64,000 bases of DNA from Sulfurimonas sp. RIFCSPLOWO2_12_36_12 (GTDB lineage Bacteria > Campylobacterota > Campylobacteria > Campylobacterales > Sulfurimonadaceae): NCBI GenBank assembly GCA_001829675.1, contig MIBZ01000062.1:1-64000 (forward strand), given 5' to 3'. How positions within the stretch are numbered: position 1 is the first letter of the stretch; each line of letters opens with the position of its first letter. Positions 10,132 through 18,878 of this stretch are shown piece after piece. A program made the translations under genes and the position numbers. A model generated the notes under the pieces. The model had not been told where the DNA came from. It saw only the letters and a program-made list of their open reading frames with translations, and made no database searches.

Positions 10132-11273
10132 TATTAAAAGATTATCTAAACTCTAAACCGCTCTATTACAGTGAGATTGACTACACTCGTATGCCACGCA
10201 TATATGAAAAATTGAAATCTTCTTTAACCACTCCTAAAACAGTTCACATTATCGGCACAAACGGCAAGGGAACTACGGGGCGTTTTTTGGCTAACGCTCT
10301 CTGTTCAATGGGAGTTAAAGTCGGGCATTACACATCGCCGCATATATTAGAGTTTAACGAGAGAGTCTGGCTTAACGGCGCAAATGCAACCGATGCAGAG
10401 TTGGAAGATGCGCATGTAGAGTTGCAAAAACTTTTAAGCCAGTCAGACTCTGATTCGCTCAGTTATTTTGAATACACGACGCTCCTTGGTATGATTGTTT
10501 TTAAAAAGTGCGATTTCGTGGTGATGGAGGCAGGACTTGGCGGCGAGTTTGACGCAACCGCTGTATTTGCAAAATGTTTGACGCTTGTAACTCCTATCGG
10601 GCATGACCATGAGGCTTTTTTAGGCTCAAGTATAGAGAGTATCGCTACTACAAAGTTAAATGCTATTCAAAACAGCGCAATTTTAGCTACTCAAAACTAC
10701 GACGAGGTTTATAAAATTGCCGATAAACTCCAGGTTGAAAAATCTCTGAATATTAAAAAAGTCAGTGAATTTATAGATGAAAAAGATAGAGAGAAAATAG
10801 AACAAATTGCCAAAAATTTATCGCTTGTTCCATATTTGAGAGATAACTTATCGCTTAGTATATCTGCGTTAAATTTTTTAGGACTCAAATATGAGATAGA
10901 AAATTTTTCATCTGCACCTCTTTTTGGAAGAGTTACGAAAATAAGCGACAACATAATTATCGATGTCGGACACAATTCGCTCGCAGCTTCCGGTATAGTA
11001 GAAGCGTTAAACGCTCAAAAATTTACGCTGATTTATAACAGTTACAGAGATAAAAACTATAAAGAGATACTCTCAATTTTAAAGCCGATAATTTTAGATG
11101 TAGAGATAATAGAAGTTGATAATCAAAGAGTAGAAGAGTTGCAAATAATCCAAAAAGCGTTGGATGATTTGGGTATAAAGCATACAATTTTCAAAGAGAT
11201 AAAAGAGAAGCAAAACTATTTGGTTTTTGGCTCTTTTAGCGTTGTTGAAGCATTTTTAAGGAGTTACGCGTAA
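10128..11273 (+). CDS. folC: Folylpolyglutamate synthase / dihydrofolate synthase
   Basis: Adds glutamate to dihydropteroate and folates. The 381-residue Mur-ligase-type enzyme has the P-loop IIGTNGKGTTGRF near residue 42, YTSPHILEFNERVWLNG after it, the metal-binding EAGLGGEFDATA, and IDVGHNSLAA in the C-terminal domain. It starts at GTG overlapping the GGDEF gene's stop and ends in TAATG overlap with mfd, so translation is probably coupled. It is slightly shorter than typical FolC (about 420 residues), mainly in the C-terminal domain. Confidence 0.92.
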   Translation: MILKDYLNSKPLYYSEIDYTRMPRIYEKLKSSLTTPKTVHIIGTNGKGTTGRFLANALCSMGVKVGHYTSPHILEFNERVWLNGANATDAELEDAHVELQKLLSQSDSDSLSYFEYTTLLGMIVFKKCDFVVMEAGLGGEFDATAVFAKCLTLVTPIGHDHEAFLGSSIESIATTKLNAIQNSAILATQNYDEVYKIADKLQVEKSLNIKKVSEFIDEKDREKIEQIAKNLSLVPYLRDNLSLSISALNFLGLKYEIENFSSAPLFGRVTKISDNIIIDVGHNSLAASGIVEALNAQKFTLIYNSYRDKNYKEILSILKPIILDVEIIEVDNQRVEELQIIQKALDDLGIKHTIFKEIKEKQNYLVFGSFSVVEAFLRSYA

Positions 11274-14248
11274 TGTCTCAAAACAGACTGTTTCAGTACT
11301 ACAAAACCGCAAAAGGGCAAGATTTAGAACTATTGATTTGTCAAGATTCTAAAGAAGCGTATGAGCTTGAGAGCGTAGCCAAATTTTTTAAGCAGGATGT
11401 TATTGTTTTTCCTGATTTCAGAGCCACCTTCGGAGATGATTTGAGGGTTTACAAAGAGGAGCTTCACGAGCTCTTCTCTGCTTTGAGAAAATATTATACC
11501 CTTAAGAAAAAGCCGCTTGTTATTTCGCCGCTAAAGACACTTTTGTTTCATCTGCCGCGCAAAGAGCTGCTTAATTCCACTATTATAGAGTTTGGAACAA
11601 AAATAGAGTTTAAAAAATTTCAAGAGCAGATGCTTTTTTGGGGATACAGCTTTGTTGATATGGTGCAGGTTGAGGGCGAGATATCTTTTCGCGGAGACAT
11701 TATAGATATCTATCCGCCATCAAGTGCCATGCCGCTTCGTATCTCGCTGTTTGACGATGAAATAGAACAGATAAAATATTTTGAACTTGAGTCGCAGAGA
11801 ACGCAAAAAGATGAGCTTGAGAGCTTTGAGCTGACACCTGCTTTTTTCTCTCTGGATGAAGAGGGGTTTGAGAGTTTAAATGAGAGGATTAAAAAGAGCG
11901 AGTTTGACTCTTTGGTTAAAGATATAGCCTCGTTGGGTCTGTGGCATTTGGGCGAGAACGCCATAAGCTTTTTAGAGGGCAAAAATGCAAAGTTAGTTAG
12001 AAATTTAGATGCCGTTTTGGTAGATGCGTATGCCCTAAACAGACCGACACTCTCACGCGAGTGCTTTAACCTTGAAATTCTTAGCGAGTCTGATGATTTT
12101 AAAGAGATTGCCGTAACAGACATTCATGCTCTTTTAAGTGTGCACAAAGATAAAAAAATAACCGTCATTGCTTCAAACGAGGCTGTAGTAAAGCAAGCAG
12201 GGTTGTTCGAGCTTAAAAATATTATAACTCTTTATGCTCCCTATATTCTAAATATTTTAAGCAAAGATGAGCTTGTAGTCTCACTAAATAAGCAGAACAA
12301 GATAAAACGAAGAAGAAAAAGCTCAATTTTGCTTGATGATTTAAAATCAGGCGATTATGTCGTTCATGAGGATTACGGCGTCGGTATATTTGAATCTATT
12401 GAGCAGACGCAGATTCTCGGCGGTATCAAAGATTTTATAGTTATCAAGTATGTCGGCGATGATAAGATTCTGCTTCCCGTTGAAAATCTTGATGTCATTG
12501 ACCGCTACATCGCTTCAGGAGGCTCTGTTCCCGTTTTGGACAAGCTTGGAAAAGGGAGTTTCGGCAAACTAAAAGAGAGCGTGAAAAAACGGCTTATGGA
12601 GATTGCAGGGCAGATTGTAAATACCGCCGCCGCAAGAGAGCTCATAAAAGCGCCAAAAATCAGTGTTGATGAGAGTGAGCTGATAGCGTTTCAAAAGCTC
12701 TCAGGATTTGATTACACGGATGACCAGACGCAATCAATCAACGAGATAATTACGCAGATGAGTTCAGGGCACATTATGGACAGGCTTCTCAGCGGAGATG
12801 TAGGTTTTGGCAAGACGGAAGTTGCTATGAATACGATATTTGCGGCATATAAATCAGGTTTCCAGTCGGCACTAATCGTCCCAACAACGCTTCTCTCCGC
12901 TCAGCACTACCGCTCGCTCAGAGAGAGATTTAATAATCTTGGAATCAAGACGGCAAAGCTGGATAGATTTGTAAGTGCAAAAGATAGAAGCAACATAATA
13001 AAAGGATTGGCTTCAGGCGAAATAGATGCCGTTGTCGGAACACACTCTCTCTTTGATTTGGATTTTAAAAATCTTGGCGTTGTTATAATAGACGAAGAGC
13101 ATAAGTTTGGGGTAAAACAAAAAGAGAAGATAAAAGAGCTTTACCATAATGTGCATCTTCTTTCAATGAGCGCCACACCGATACCTCGCTCGCTAAATCA
13201 AGCGCTAAGCTCCATAAAAACAATGAGCCAACTCTTAACTCCGCCAAGCCAAAGACAGCCTGTTAGAACTTTTGTAAAAGCGTATGAAGAGAAGCTCATA
13301 AAAGAGGTGATACTCAGAGAGATTCGCCGCGGCGGACAGATATTTTATGTTCACAACTCAATAGACCATATGCCTATAAAACTCGGTGAATTAAAAGCAA
13401 TATTGCCGGAGTTGAGGGTAGTAATGCTACACTCCAGAATCTCGGCAACGGATACGGAAAAAGAGCTTTTGAAGTTTGAAGCCGGCGAATATGACCTAAT
13501 GCTTGCGACTTCTATCATCGAATCAGGCATCCATATGCCTCGTGTAAATACTATCATCGTTGACGGTGCAGACAGATTCGGAATGGCAGATTTGCATCAG
13601 CTTCGCGGCAGGGTCGGGCGCAGCAATGTAGAGGGCTTTGCATACTTTATAGTAAACGACAAAGAGACTTTGACTGATGATGCTAAAAAAAGACTTTTAG
13701 CGCTTGAGTCAAACTCGTTTTTAGGAAGCGGTTCTGTTTTGGCTTATCACGATTTGGAGATAAGAGGCGGTGGAAACTTGGTAGGCGATGCTCAGAGCGG
13801 ACATATAAAAAACATCGGCTATTCGCTCTATCTTAGAATGTTAGAAGATGCCATAAAACTCTTAAGCAATCAGGTGCAGGTTGAAAAGATGAAGGTGGAT
13901 ATCAAACTTACCATCTCAGCTTACATATCCGATGAGATTGTCAAAGAGGACAGACTCCGTCTGGATATTTACAGACGACTTTCGGCATGTGAAAACGGCG
14001 TAGAGGTATATGAGATACAAGAAGAAGTTATAGACAGATTTGGAGAGTTAGATACGCCGACAAAACAGTTTTTTGAACTGATGGTTATCAAGCTTTTATG
14101 TTTGCAAGTGAAGATAAAGAGCGTCTCTAACTACGGACAGAATATCACATTTACATATATGGATGAGAAAAAAGAGAGCATAAAAGCAAACTCAAAAGAT
14201 GACGATGACATTGTAAAAGAGGTGCTTGGGTTTTTGAGAGCTAAATAA
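11273..14248 (+). CDS. mfd: Transcription-repair coupling factor
   Basis: Removes RNA polymerase stalled at DNA lesions and recruits UvrA. The 991-residue protein has the UvrB-like N-terminus (GEISFRGDIIDIYPPS), the CarD-like polymerase-interaction domain (LKSGDYVVHEDYGVGIFE), the RecG-like helicase with Walker A GDVGFGKT at about 508-515, IDEEHKFGV, SATPIPRSL and LRGRVGRS, then the C-terminal TRCF domain. It is shorter than the E. coli protein (1148), mainly at the N-terminus. It is the last gene of the leuS operon; after it base composition falls and accessory genes begin. Confidence 0.97.
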   Translation: MSQNRLFQYYKTAKGQDLELLICQDSKEAYELESVAKFFKQDVIVFPDFRATFGDDLRVYKEELHELFSALRKYYTLKKKPLVISPLKTLLFHLPRKELLNSTIIEFGTKIEFKKFQEQMLFWGYSFVDMVQVEGEISFRGDIIDIYPPSSAMPLRISLFDDEIEQIKYFELESQRTQKDELESFELTPAFFSLDEEGFESLNERIKKSEFDSLVKDIASLGLWHLGENAISFLEGKNAKLVRNLDAVLVDAYALNRPTLSRECFNLEILSESDDFKEIAVTDIHALLSVHKDKKITVIASNEAVVKQAGLFELKNIITLYAPYILNILSKDELVVSLNKQNKIKRRRKSSILLDDLKSGDYVVHEDYGVGIFESIEQTQILGGIKDFIVIKYVGDDKILLPVENLDVIDRYIASGGSVPVLDKLGKGSFGKLKESVKKRLMEIAGQIVNTAAARELIKAPKISVDESELIAFQKLSGFDYTDDQTQSINEIITQMSSGHIMDRLLSGDVGFGKTEVAMNTIFAAYKSGFQSALIVPTTLLSAQHYRSLRERFNNLGIKTAKLDRFVSAKDRSNIIKGLASGEIDAVVGTHSLFDLDFKNLGVVIIDEEHKFGVKQKEKIKELYHNVHLLSMSATPIPRSLNQALSSIKTMSQLLTPPSQRQPVRTFVKAYEEKLIKEVILREIRRGGQIFYVHNSIDHMPIKLGELKAILPELRVVMLHSRISATDTEKELLKFEAGEYDLMLATSIIESGIHMPRVNTIIVDGADRFGMADLHQLRGRVGRSNVEGFAYFIVNDKETLTDDAKKRLLALESNSFLGSGSVLAYHDLEIRGGGNLVGDAQSGHIKNIGYSLYLRMLEDAIKLLSNQVQVEKMKVDIKLTISAYISDEIVKEDRLRLDIYRRLSACENGVEVYEIQEEVIDRFGELDTPTKQFFELMVIKLLCLQVKIKSVSNYGQNITFTYMDEKKESIKANSKDDDDIVKEVLGFLRAK

Positions 14249-14327
14249 AAATTGTGGCATAATGAAAAAAATGAGAGCTAATATTTGATGAATATAGAGT
14301 TAAACATCTAAGTAAATAGGAAAAAAA

Positions 14328-15266
14328 GTGATATTTGATTTATTTTCAAAACGACAAAAACGACTTAAAGGTGATATACCAGATATATATACTTATGATG
14401 AAATACCAAATTCTTTAAGAGTCCAAATCATTCATATCTGGTATGATGTATTAGGCAATGGAAATGATTACCATAGTAGTTATTTCAAGGTAAAATCAAC
14501 ATACAAATTTATTGTAGATACTCTTTGTCGAGAATACGGGTTATTCAAATTACCGAGTGCAGACCCATATAATGATAGAATGTATTTAGATGAATTAGGA
14601 AATTTTTTAATAAAAGAAAAAGATGTAGATAAAATTATTGATGTAATTGAACTAAGCTTTAAAGCAATTAATAAATTAACTAATGACTATAGCTATTTAC
14701 ATCGTCATAATACATCCGAATTAATAGATAATGCACTAAATGAATTAAATAATCGTTTTAAAGAACATGGCATAGGGTTTCAATTTGTGGAGAATGAAAT
14801 TATTAAAATGGATTCAGAACTACTTCATACTGAAGCAGTAAAACCAGCTTTAAAACTTTTAAATCAAAAAAATTATCAGGGTGCGCAAGAAGAATTTTTA
14901 AGTGCTTATGAGCATTATAGACACGGTAAAAATAAAGAATCTTTAAACGATTGTTTAAAAGCATTTGAAAGTACAATGAAAGCAATATGTGATAAACACA
15001 AATGGCAATATCAAGCTAATGCCACAGCAAAAACGTTAATCCAAATATGTTTTGATAAAGATTTAGTACCATCATTTTGGCAAACTCAATTGAATTCATT
15101 AAGAAGTATGTTAGAAAGCAGTATTCCAACTGGCAGAAATAAATTAAGTGGACATGGACAAGGGACAGAACCAACAACTATCCCAAATTATTTAGTAGCA
15201 TATATGCTTCATATGACAGCATCAACTTTAGTGTTTTTAACAACAGCAGAAAAAGATATTAAATAA
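14328..15266 (+). CDS. AbiJ-like abortive-infection protein with HEPN-type C-terminus
   Basis: Probable single-gene antiviral effector. The 312-residue protein begins FDLFSKRQKRLKGDIPDIYTYDEIP...RVQIIHIW, which I recognise as the N-terminal domain of the STM4504/CBY_0614 (AbiJ-NTD4) family. The C-terminal half (about 170-310) is all-helical and resembles the Abi C-terminal HEPN-like domain; it contains R270-x5-H276 inside RNKLSGHGQG, fitting the RNase motif RX4-6H. Start is GTG with TAGGA upstream, and CATAAT at 14258-14263 is a possible -10. It is more AT-rich than mfd and lies in a block of toxin genes, suggesting horizontal acquisition. RNA cleavage is inferred, not shown. Confidence 0.75.
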   Translation: MIFDLFSKRQKRLKGDIPDIYTYDEIPNSLRVQIIHIWYDVLGNGNDYHSSYFKVKSTYKFIVDTLCREYGLFKLPSADPYNDRMYLDELGNFLIKEKDVDKIIDVIELSFKAINKLTNDYSYLHRHNTSELIDNALNELNNRFKEHGIGFQFVENEIIKMDSELLHTEAVKPALKLLNQKNYQGAQEEFLSAYEHYRHGKNKESLNDCLKAFESTMKAICDKHKWQYQANATAKTLIQICFDKDLVPSFWQTQLNSLRSMLESSIPTGRNKLSGHGQGTEPTTIPNYLVAYMLHMTASTLVFLTTAEKDIK

Positions 15267-15355
15267 AATGCAGTTTTATCTAGTATTAAATATTATGCAT
15301 AACAAATCAGTTCGAATGTTATACCTATTATAAAACAAAAAAAAAAGGAATATTA

Positions 15356-15688
15356 ATGTCAACAATAGTTCAAGAAATAGATTTTAAAACGAAAAATGGG
15401 TTACTTGTTAAAGCTCAAATTGAAAAAATAAATAATTTAGAATATATTTGTAATGTTCATGCTGATAATGCTAAGGGTAGCTTTTCAACTTTGCCATCAA
15501 GTACACTTTCATCAGCAAAAGAATGTTTTGAGACATTATTAAATCAAATTAACAAAATAATTTTTGCTCAATATATTGGCGATTCTTTAGAAAAAATAGA
15601 CAATACATGTAATTGTCCTTATATAACCAAAAAAGAAGAAGAAATAATATGTACATCTTCTATTACCATACTGGTAAATGGCTCATAG
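15356..15688 (+). CDS. Small protein of unknown function
   Basis: I do not recognise this 110-residue protein. It has no signal peptide or membrane span, an alternating pattern in residues 1-35 that suggests beta strands, and three cysteines towards the end (TCNCPY and IICTSS). A good ribosome site (AAAAGGAAT) precedes the ATG, and a perfect 12-bp inverted repeat follows the stop, so it looks like a real independent gene. Composition is as AT-rich as the AbiJ-like gene 90 bp upstream, and the two may have arrived together. Confidence 0.55.
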   Translation: MSTIVQEIDFKTKNGLLVKAQIEKINNLEYICNVHADNAKGSFSTLPSSTLSSAKECFETLLNQINKIIFAQYIGDSLEKIDNTCNCPYITKKEEEIICTSSITILVNGS

Positions 15689-15716
15689 CTGTGAAAAATA
15701 TAACAAATCATTGGAG

Positions 15717-15749
15717 AAAAATATTTGACTCTACGGCTCAAATATTTTT
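15717..15749. terminator. Perfect 12-bp hairpin terminator
   Basis: AAAAATATTTGA (15717-15728) and TCAAATATTTTT (15738-15749) are exact reverse complements around a 9-nt loop. The arm itself supplies a T-run on either strand, so it can end transcription both ways. It separates the 110-residue gene from the downstream toxin-antitoxin operon. Confidence 0.75.
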
Positions 15750-15844
15750 CAACTTAAGCGTTAAGCCCTTGTAAATGTATATAACCGTTTACAAAAAGTT
15801 TGAACTTTCTTTTGAAATGAGGATTGAATTTAAACAATTAAATG

Positions 15845-15863
15845 TATAATTATCTAAATAATT
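15845..15863 (+). promoter_or_regulatory. Promoter and probable operator of the Phd/ParE operon
   Basis: TATAAT at 15845-15850, preceded by TG, is a strong -10 box. It overlaps the perfect inverted repeat AATTAT-ctaa-ATAATT (15848-15863), which would lie on the transcription start. Autorepression by the antitoxin at such a site is usual for Phd-family operons; binding here is inferred. Confidence 0.5.
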
Positions 15864-15884
15864 CTATAAATATAAGGTTTACAG

Positions 15885-16193
15885 ATGACAGCATATACAA
15901 GAGATGAGATGGTTTCTGTAACGGATTTGCTTAAGGGTTTTAAAAATGCTCTGCATAAACTTTCATCCCATGAGGTTGAAAAAATAGCAATTATGAAGAA
16001 CAACAAGCCTGAAGCCGTGATTGTAGCGATAGATGAGTATGAGATGTTGAGGGAATATAAATATTGGAATACTCTGAGTGAAAAAGAGTATCTAAAAAAA
16101 TCTCATGAAAGTTTGGCAACAAATGCAAGGGCATACTCGATTGATGAACTAGACGCTAGAATTGAGAAAACAATAAGTCAGTATGAAAATTGA
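15885..16193 (+). CDS. Antitoxin of the Phd/YefM family
   Basis: Predicted antitoxin and autorepressor. The 102-residue protein has the short N-terminal DNA-binding fold of the Phd/YefM family, with KNNKPEAVIVAIDEYEMLREY matching the family's 'n.gkp.avlvs.eeye.l' line, followed by a flexible acidic helical tail that would wrap the toxin. It overlaps the toxin gene by 11 bp, so the pair is translationally coupled. The upstream inverted repeat over the -10 box fits autoregulation. Confidence 0.82.
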   Translation: MTAYTRDEMVSVTDLLKGFKNALHKLSSHEVEKIAIMKNNKPEAVIVAIDEYEMLREYKYWNTLSEKEYLKKSHESLATNARAYSIDELDARIEKTISQYEN

Positions 16194-16461
16194 ATTTTTA
16201 CCTTCTTTTGTAGAGAAGCTTGATAGTCAAATCTCTTATATTGCAAAAGATAAGCCAAGTGCGGCAAGAGAGTTTAAAAATAGTCTGATTAAAAAATGCA
16301 GAGAACTCGTCGAGTTTCCATACAAATATCAAAAGTCAAAATATTTTGATGATGAAAATATTAGGGATTTGATTTTTATGGGATATACGATTATCTATAA
16401 AATAGACGAAGATAGAATTAGAGTTTTTGCGATAACAAAATATGAAGAGTTTAAAGCTTAA
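16183..16461 (+). CDS. Toxin of the ParE/RelE superfamily
   Basis: Predicted toxin of the pair. The 92-residue protein follows the ParE/RelE layout: MKIEFLPSFVEKLDSQISYI helix-strand start, KCRELVEFPYKY, then the strand pair DLIFMGYTIIYKIDEDRIRVFAI. It is more ParE-like (target gyrase) than RelE-like because the usual ribonuclease residues are not evident, but this cannot be decided from sequence alone. It ends 33 bp before ung. Confidence 0.8.
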   Translation: MKIEFLPSFVEKLDSQISYIAKDKPSAAREFKNSLIKKCRELVEFPYKYQKSKYFDDENIRDLIFMGYTIIYKIDEDRIRVFAITKYEEFKA

Positions 16462-16494
16462 TGAGAGATAGTTGGATTTTGTAATGGAGAAAAG

Positions 16495-17166
16495 ATGATA
16501 AACCCAAAGATAGATGAGAGTTGGAGAGAAGTTCTTTTTGATGAGTTTCAAAAGCCTTATTTTGGCTCATTAAAAGAGTTTTTGACTTCTGAAAAACAAA
16601 AACATACAGTGTATCCGCATGGCTCAAATATTTTTGCCGCATTTGACAACACACCGTTTGATAATGTAAAAGTTGTGATTTTAGGACAAGACCCGTATCA
16701 TGGGGTAAATCAAGCCCATGGACTTGCATTTTCCGTAAATGAGGGAGTACCATTTCCGCCCTCACTTCAAAATATTTTTAAAGAGCTTCGTGATGATATG
16801 GGGTGTGATATACCAAAGAGCGGAAATTTGACGAGCTGGACAAAAGAAGGTGTGTTTTTGCTAAATACCGTTTTGAGTGTAAGAGCAAGTGAAGCAAATT
16901 CACATAAAAACAGGGGCTGGGAGATATTTACAGACAGCGTAATCAGACGCCTAAGCGAGCAGAAAGAAAATTTGGTGTTTATTTTGTGGGGAAATCCTGC
17001 CGGTACGAAAGCTTCGCTGATTGATGAAAAAAAACATCTTATATTAAAGTCACCGCATCCCTCACCGCTCTCATCATACAGAGGATTTTTCGGTTCAAAA
17101 CCTTTTTCAAAAACGAATGAATTTTTAAAATCAAAAGCGATAAACCCAATTAAATGGTGCATTTAA
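16495..17166 (+). CDS. ung: Uracil-DNA glycosylase
   Basis: Removes uracil from DNA at the start of base-excision repair. The 223-residue protein has the catalytic water-activating loop VVILGQDPYHG near residue 62, the uracil-recognition FSVNEGVPFPPSLQNIFKEL, and the DNA-intercalation loop HPSPLSSYRGFFG near the C-terminus. Length is typical of family 1. It sits between two toxin-antitoxin pairs and follows the ParE-like gene by 33 bp, so it may share that transcript. Confidence 0.96.
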   Translation: MINPKIDESWREVLFDEFQKPYFGSLKEFLTSEKQKHTVYPHGSNIFAAFDNTPFDNVKVVILGQDPYHGVNQAHGLAFSVNEGVPFPPSLQNIFKELRDDMGCDIPKSGNLTSWTKEGVFLLNTVLSVRASEANSHKNRGWEIFTDSVIRRLSEQKENLVFILWGNPAGTKASLIDEKKHLILKSPHPSPLSSYRGFFGSKPFSKTNEFLKSKAINPIKWCI

Positions 17167-17253
17167 GGGGTTAAAAACATTATGATATTTTTTGAACTTA
17201 TTGTCTAAACTTAAATACATAAAAAAAAGAGGCTAAGAGTGACGCAATAGGAT

Positions 17254-17270
17254 TTAAGATATAATCTTAA
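17254..17270 (+). promoter_or_regulatory. Promoter with overlapping palindrome before the MntA/HepT pair
   Basis: TTAAGAT-ata-ATCTTAA is a perfect 7-bp inverted repeat, and a TATAAT hexamer (17260-17265) lies inside it, 25 bp before the predicted start codon. A repressor bound here would block polymerase. Which protein binds, if any, is not shown. Confidence 0.5.
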
Positions 17271-17289
17271 TCAAAGTTAAACTTCTTCC

Positions 17290-17592
17290 TTGATAAGGCA
17301 AAAATTGGAAAATATTGTACTAGAACAGCTTAAATATTTAAAACAACCTCTAAAAGAGAATTTTGGTATCAATAAAATAGCGCTCTTTGGCAGTTATGCG
17401 GTTGGACAAAATAGAGAAGATAGTGATGTTGATATAGTTGTTCTTGATATGGACAAAAAAAACGCCTTTACACTCATAAAAGCTAAAAATTATCTCTCTG
17501 AACATCTTCAAAAAGAGGTAGATTTAGGGTTATTTGACTCTTTGAGAAATTTTGTAAAAAAAAGAGTAGAAAAAGAGATGATTTATGTCTAA
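17290..17592 (+). CDS. mntA: MntA-type nucleotidyltransferase antitoxin
   Basis: Minimal nucleotidyltransferase of the MNT family, known in the MntA/HepT system to inactivate the toxin by adding AMP to a tyrosine. In this 100-residue protein the motif GSX10DXD is exact: G34-S35, D46, D48, with the third acidic residue at D78 (EVDLG). The start is TTG at 17290 or TTG at 17305. It overlaps hepT by 8 bp. The palindrome over the -10 box suggests autoregulation. Confidence 0.85.
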   Translation: MIRQKLENIVLEQLKYLKQPLKENFGINKIALFGSYAVGQNREDSDVDIVVLDMDKKNAFTLIKAKNYLSEHLQKEVDLGLFDSLRNFVKKRVEKEMIYV

Positions 17593-18010
17593 AAGAGTCT
17601 TTGAACTGTTTTTATTTGATATTTATATAGCTATATTAAAGATAGAGTTTATTTCAAAAAAATTTAATAATTCTGAAGCTCTGAAACATGATTTTATCTC
17701 TTGGGATAGTGTTATCAGAGAATTTGAAATTATGGGTGAAGCAACAAATATTTTGATTAAAAACAATATGTTAAAAAAAGAGAATCAAATAGTTGTAGAT
17801 TTTAGGAATCTTTTAGCCCATCACTATTTTGGCATAGACAGCGATGAAATATGGGATGTAATTCACAATGATTTAAAAGTATATAAAAAACTTATTATCG
17901 ATAAAATTCAGATAATGGAAGAAGAGTTAAAATCAGAGCTAATAAATGATATAAGTAATGAAAATAGTCATATAGAGTTTATAGTAGAAGCATTGAAACA
18001 AATAAAATAA
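17585..18010 (+). CDS. hepT: HepT-type HEPN toxin (DUF86)
   Basis: Predicted RNase toxin partner of MntA. The 141-residue helical protein holds the motif RX4HXY intact: R74-NLLA-H79-H-Y81. In the characterised system Arg and His make the nuclease site and the Tyr is the AMP acceptor. Compared with usual HepT proteins (about 110-140 residues), it has an extra charged C-terminal helix after residue 115. The gene begins inside mntA, so the two are coupled. Intact motifs suggest a working module. Confidence 0.85.
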   Translation: MSKRVFELFLFDIYIAILKIEFISKKFNNSEALKHDFISWDSVIREFEIMGEATNILIKNNMLKKENQIVVDFRNLLAHHYFGIDSDEIWDVIHNDLKVYKKLIIDKIQIMEEELKSELINDISNENSHIEFIVEALKQIK

Positions 18011-18065
18011 ATATTTTTGCATAGTATTAATTGCACTATTTGGGGTGTATTAAAGGAATTTTAAA

Positions 18066-18878
18066 ATGAGAGTAGCATTTATAGGCGATATTGTAGGAAG
18101 TCACGGAAGGGATATGCTAAAAGTGCATCTCAAAAAAATCAGGCAAGAACATAGTATAGATTTTGTAGTTGCAAACTACGAGAACGCTTCTCACGGTTTT
18201 GGGTTGAGCGTTAAAAATGCAAATGAGATAGTTGGCTACGGCGTTGATTGTATGAGCGGCGGAAATCATACATGGGATAGAAAAGAGGTTGAAGCGCTCT
18301 TTGATACCCATGAGATTTTAAGACCTCATAATTACCCCGATGAGGTAAAAGGAACGGGCTGTAAGGTGTATGAGGTTGCAGGAGAAAAACTTGCCGTCTT
18401 AAACCTTATGGGGCACTACTCAATGCCATATACAAATAACGCTTTTAGAGCGGCAAAGAGTACGGTTGAGGCTCTGCATACTGAGGGCGTAAAAAATATT
18501 TTTATAGACTTTCATGCCGAAGCTACAAGCGAAAAGAGAGGCATGATGATGCTTCTTCAAGGGAGTGTGAGTGCAATTATCGGAACACATACGCATGTTT
18601 CAACCGATGATTTTCAGATAGCCCAAGGTACCGCATACCTAACGGACATAGGACTTACCGGATGTCGCGATAATATTATAGGCATGGACAATGCTACACC
18701 TCTGAAGCAGTTTTTAACCGGCATAAAGGGTCATTTTGACATTCCAAAAAAGTGTAAAAAAATTCTTCAAATCGCAATTATGGATTTTAACGATGGAAAA
18801 TGCGAGAGTGCATTTAAATTAAAAATATTTGACGAAGGCACAATAATAAAAACTGACGCATGGGTTGAGGCGGAGTAG
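18066..18878 (+). CDS. YmdB-family metallophosphodiesterase
   Basis: Member of the TIGR00282/YmdB family; Bacillus YmdB hydrolyses 2',3'-cyclic nucleotides. The 270-residue protein has all metal-site motifs: FIGDIVG at the N-terminus, ANYENASHG, SGGNHTWD, FHAEATSEK, and GTHTHVSTDD. Length equals the family norm. It has its own short upstream region (55 bp after hepT) and ends immediately beside the stop codon of the convergent gene. The biological substrate in this phylum is not known. Confidence 0.9.
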   Translation: MRVAFIGDIVGSHGRDMLKVHLKKIRQEHSIDFVVANYENASHGFGLSVKNANEIVGYGVDCMSGGNHTWDRKEVEALFDTHEILRPHNYPDEVKGTGCKVYEVAGEKLAVLNLMGHYSMPYTNNAFRAAKSTVEALHTEGVKNIFIDFHAEATSEKRGMMMLLQGSVSAIIGTHTHVSTDDFQIAQGTAYLTDIGLTGCRDNIIGMDNATPLKQFLTGIKGHFDIPKKCKKILQIAIMDFNDGKCESAFKLKIFDEGTIIKTDAWVEAE

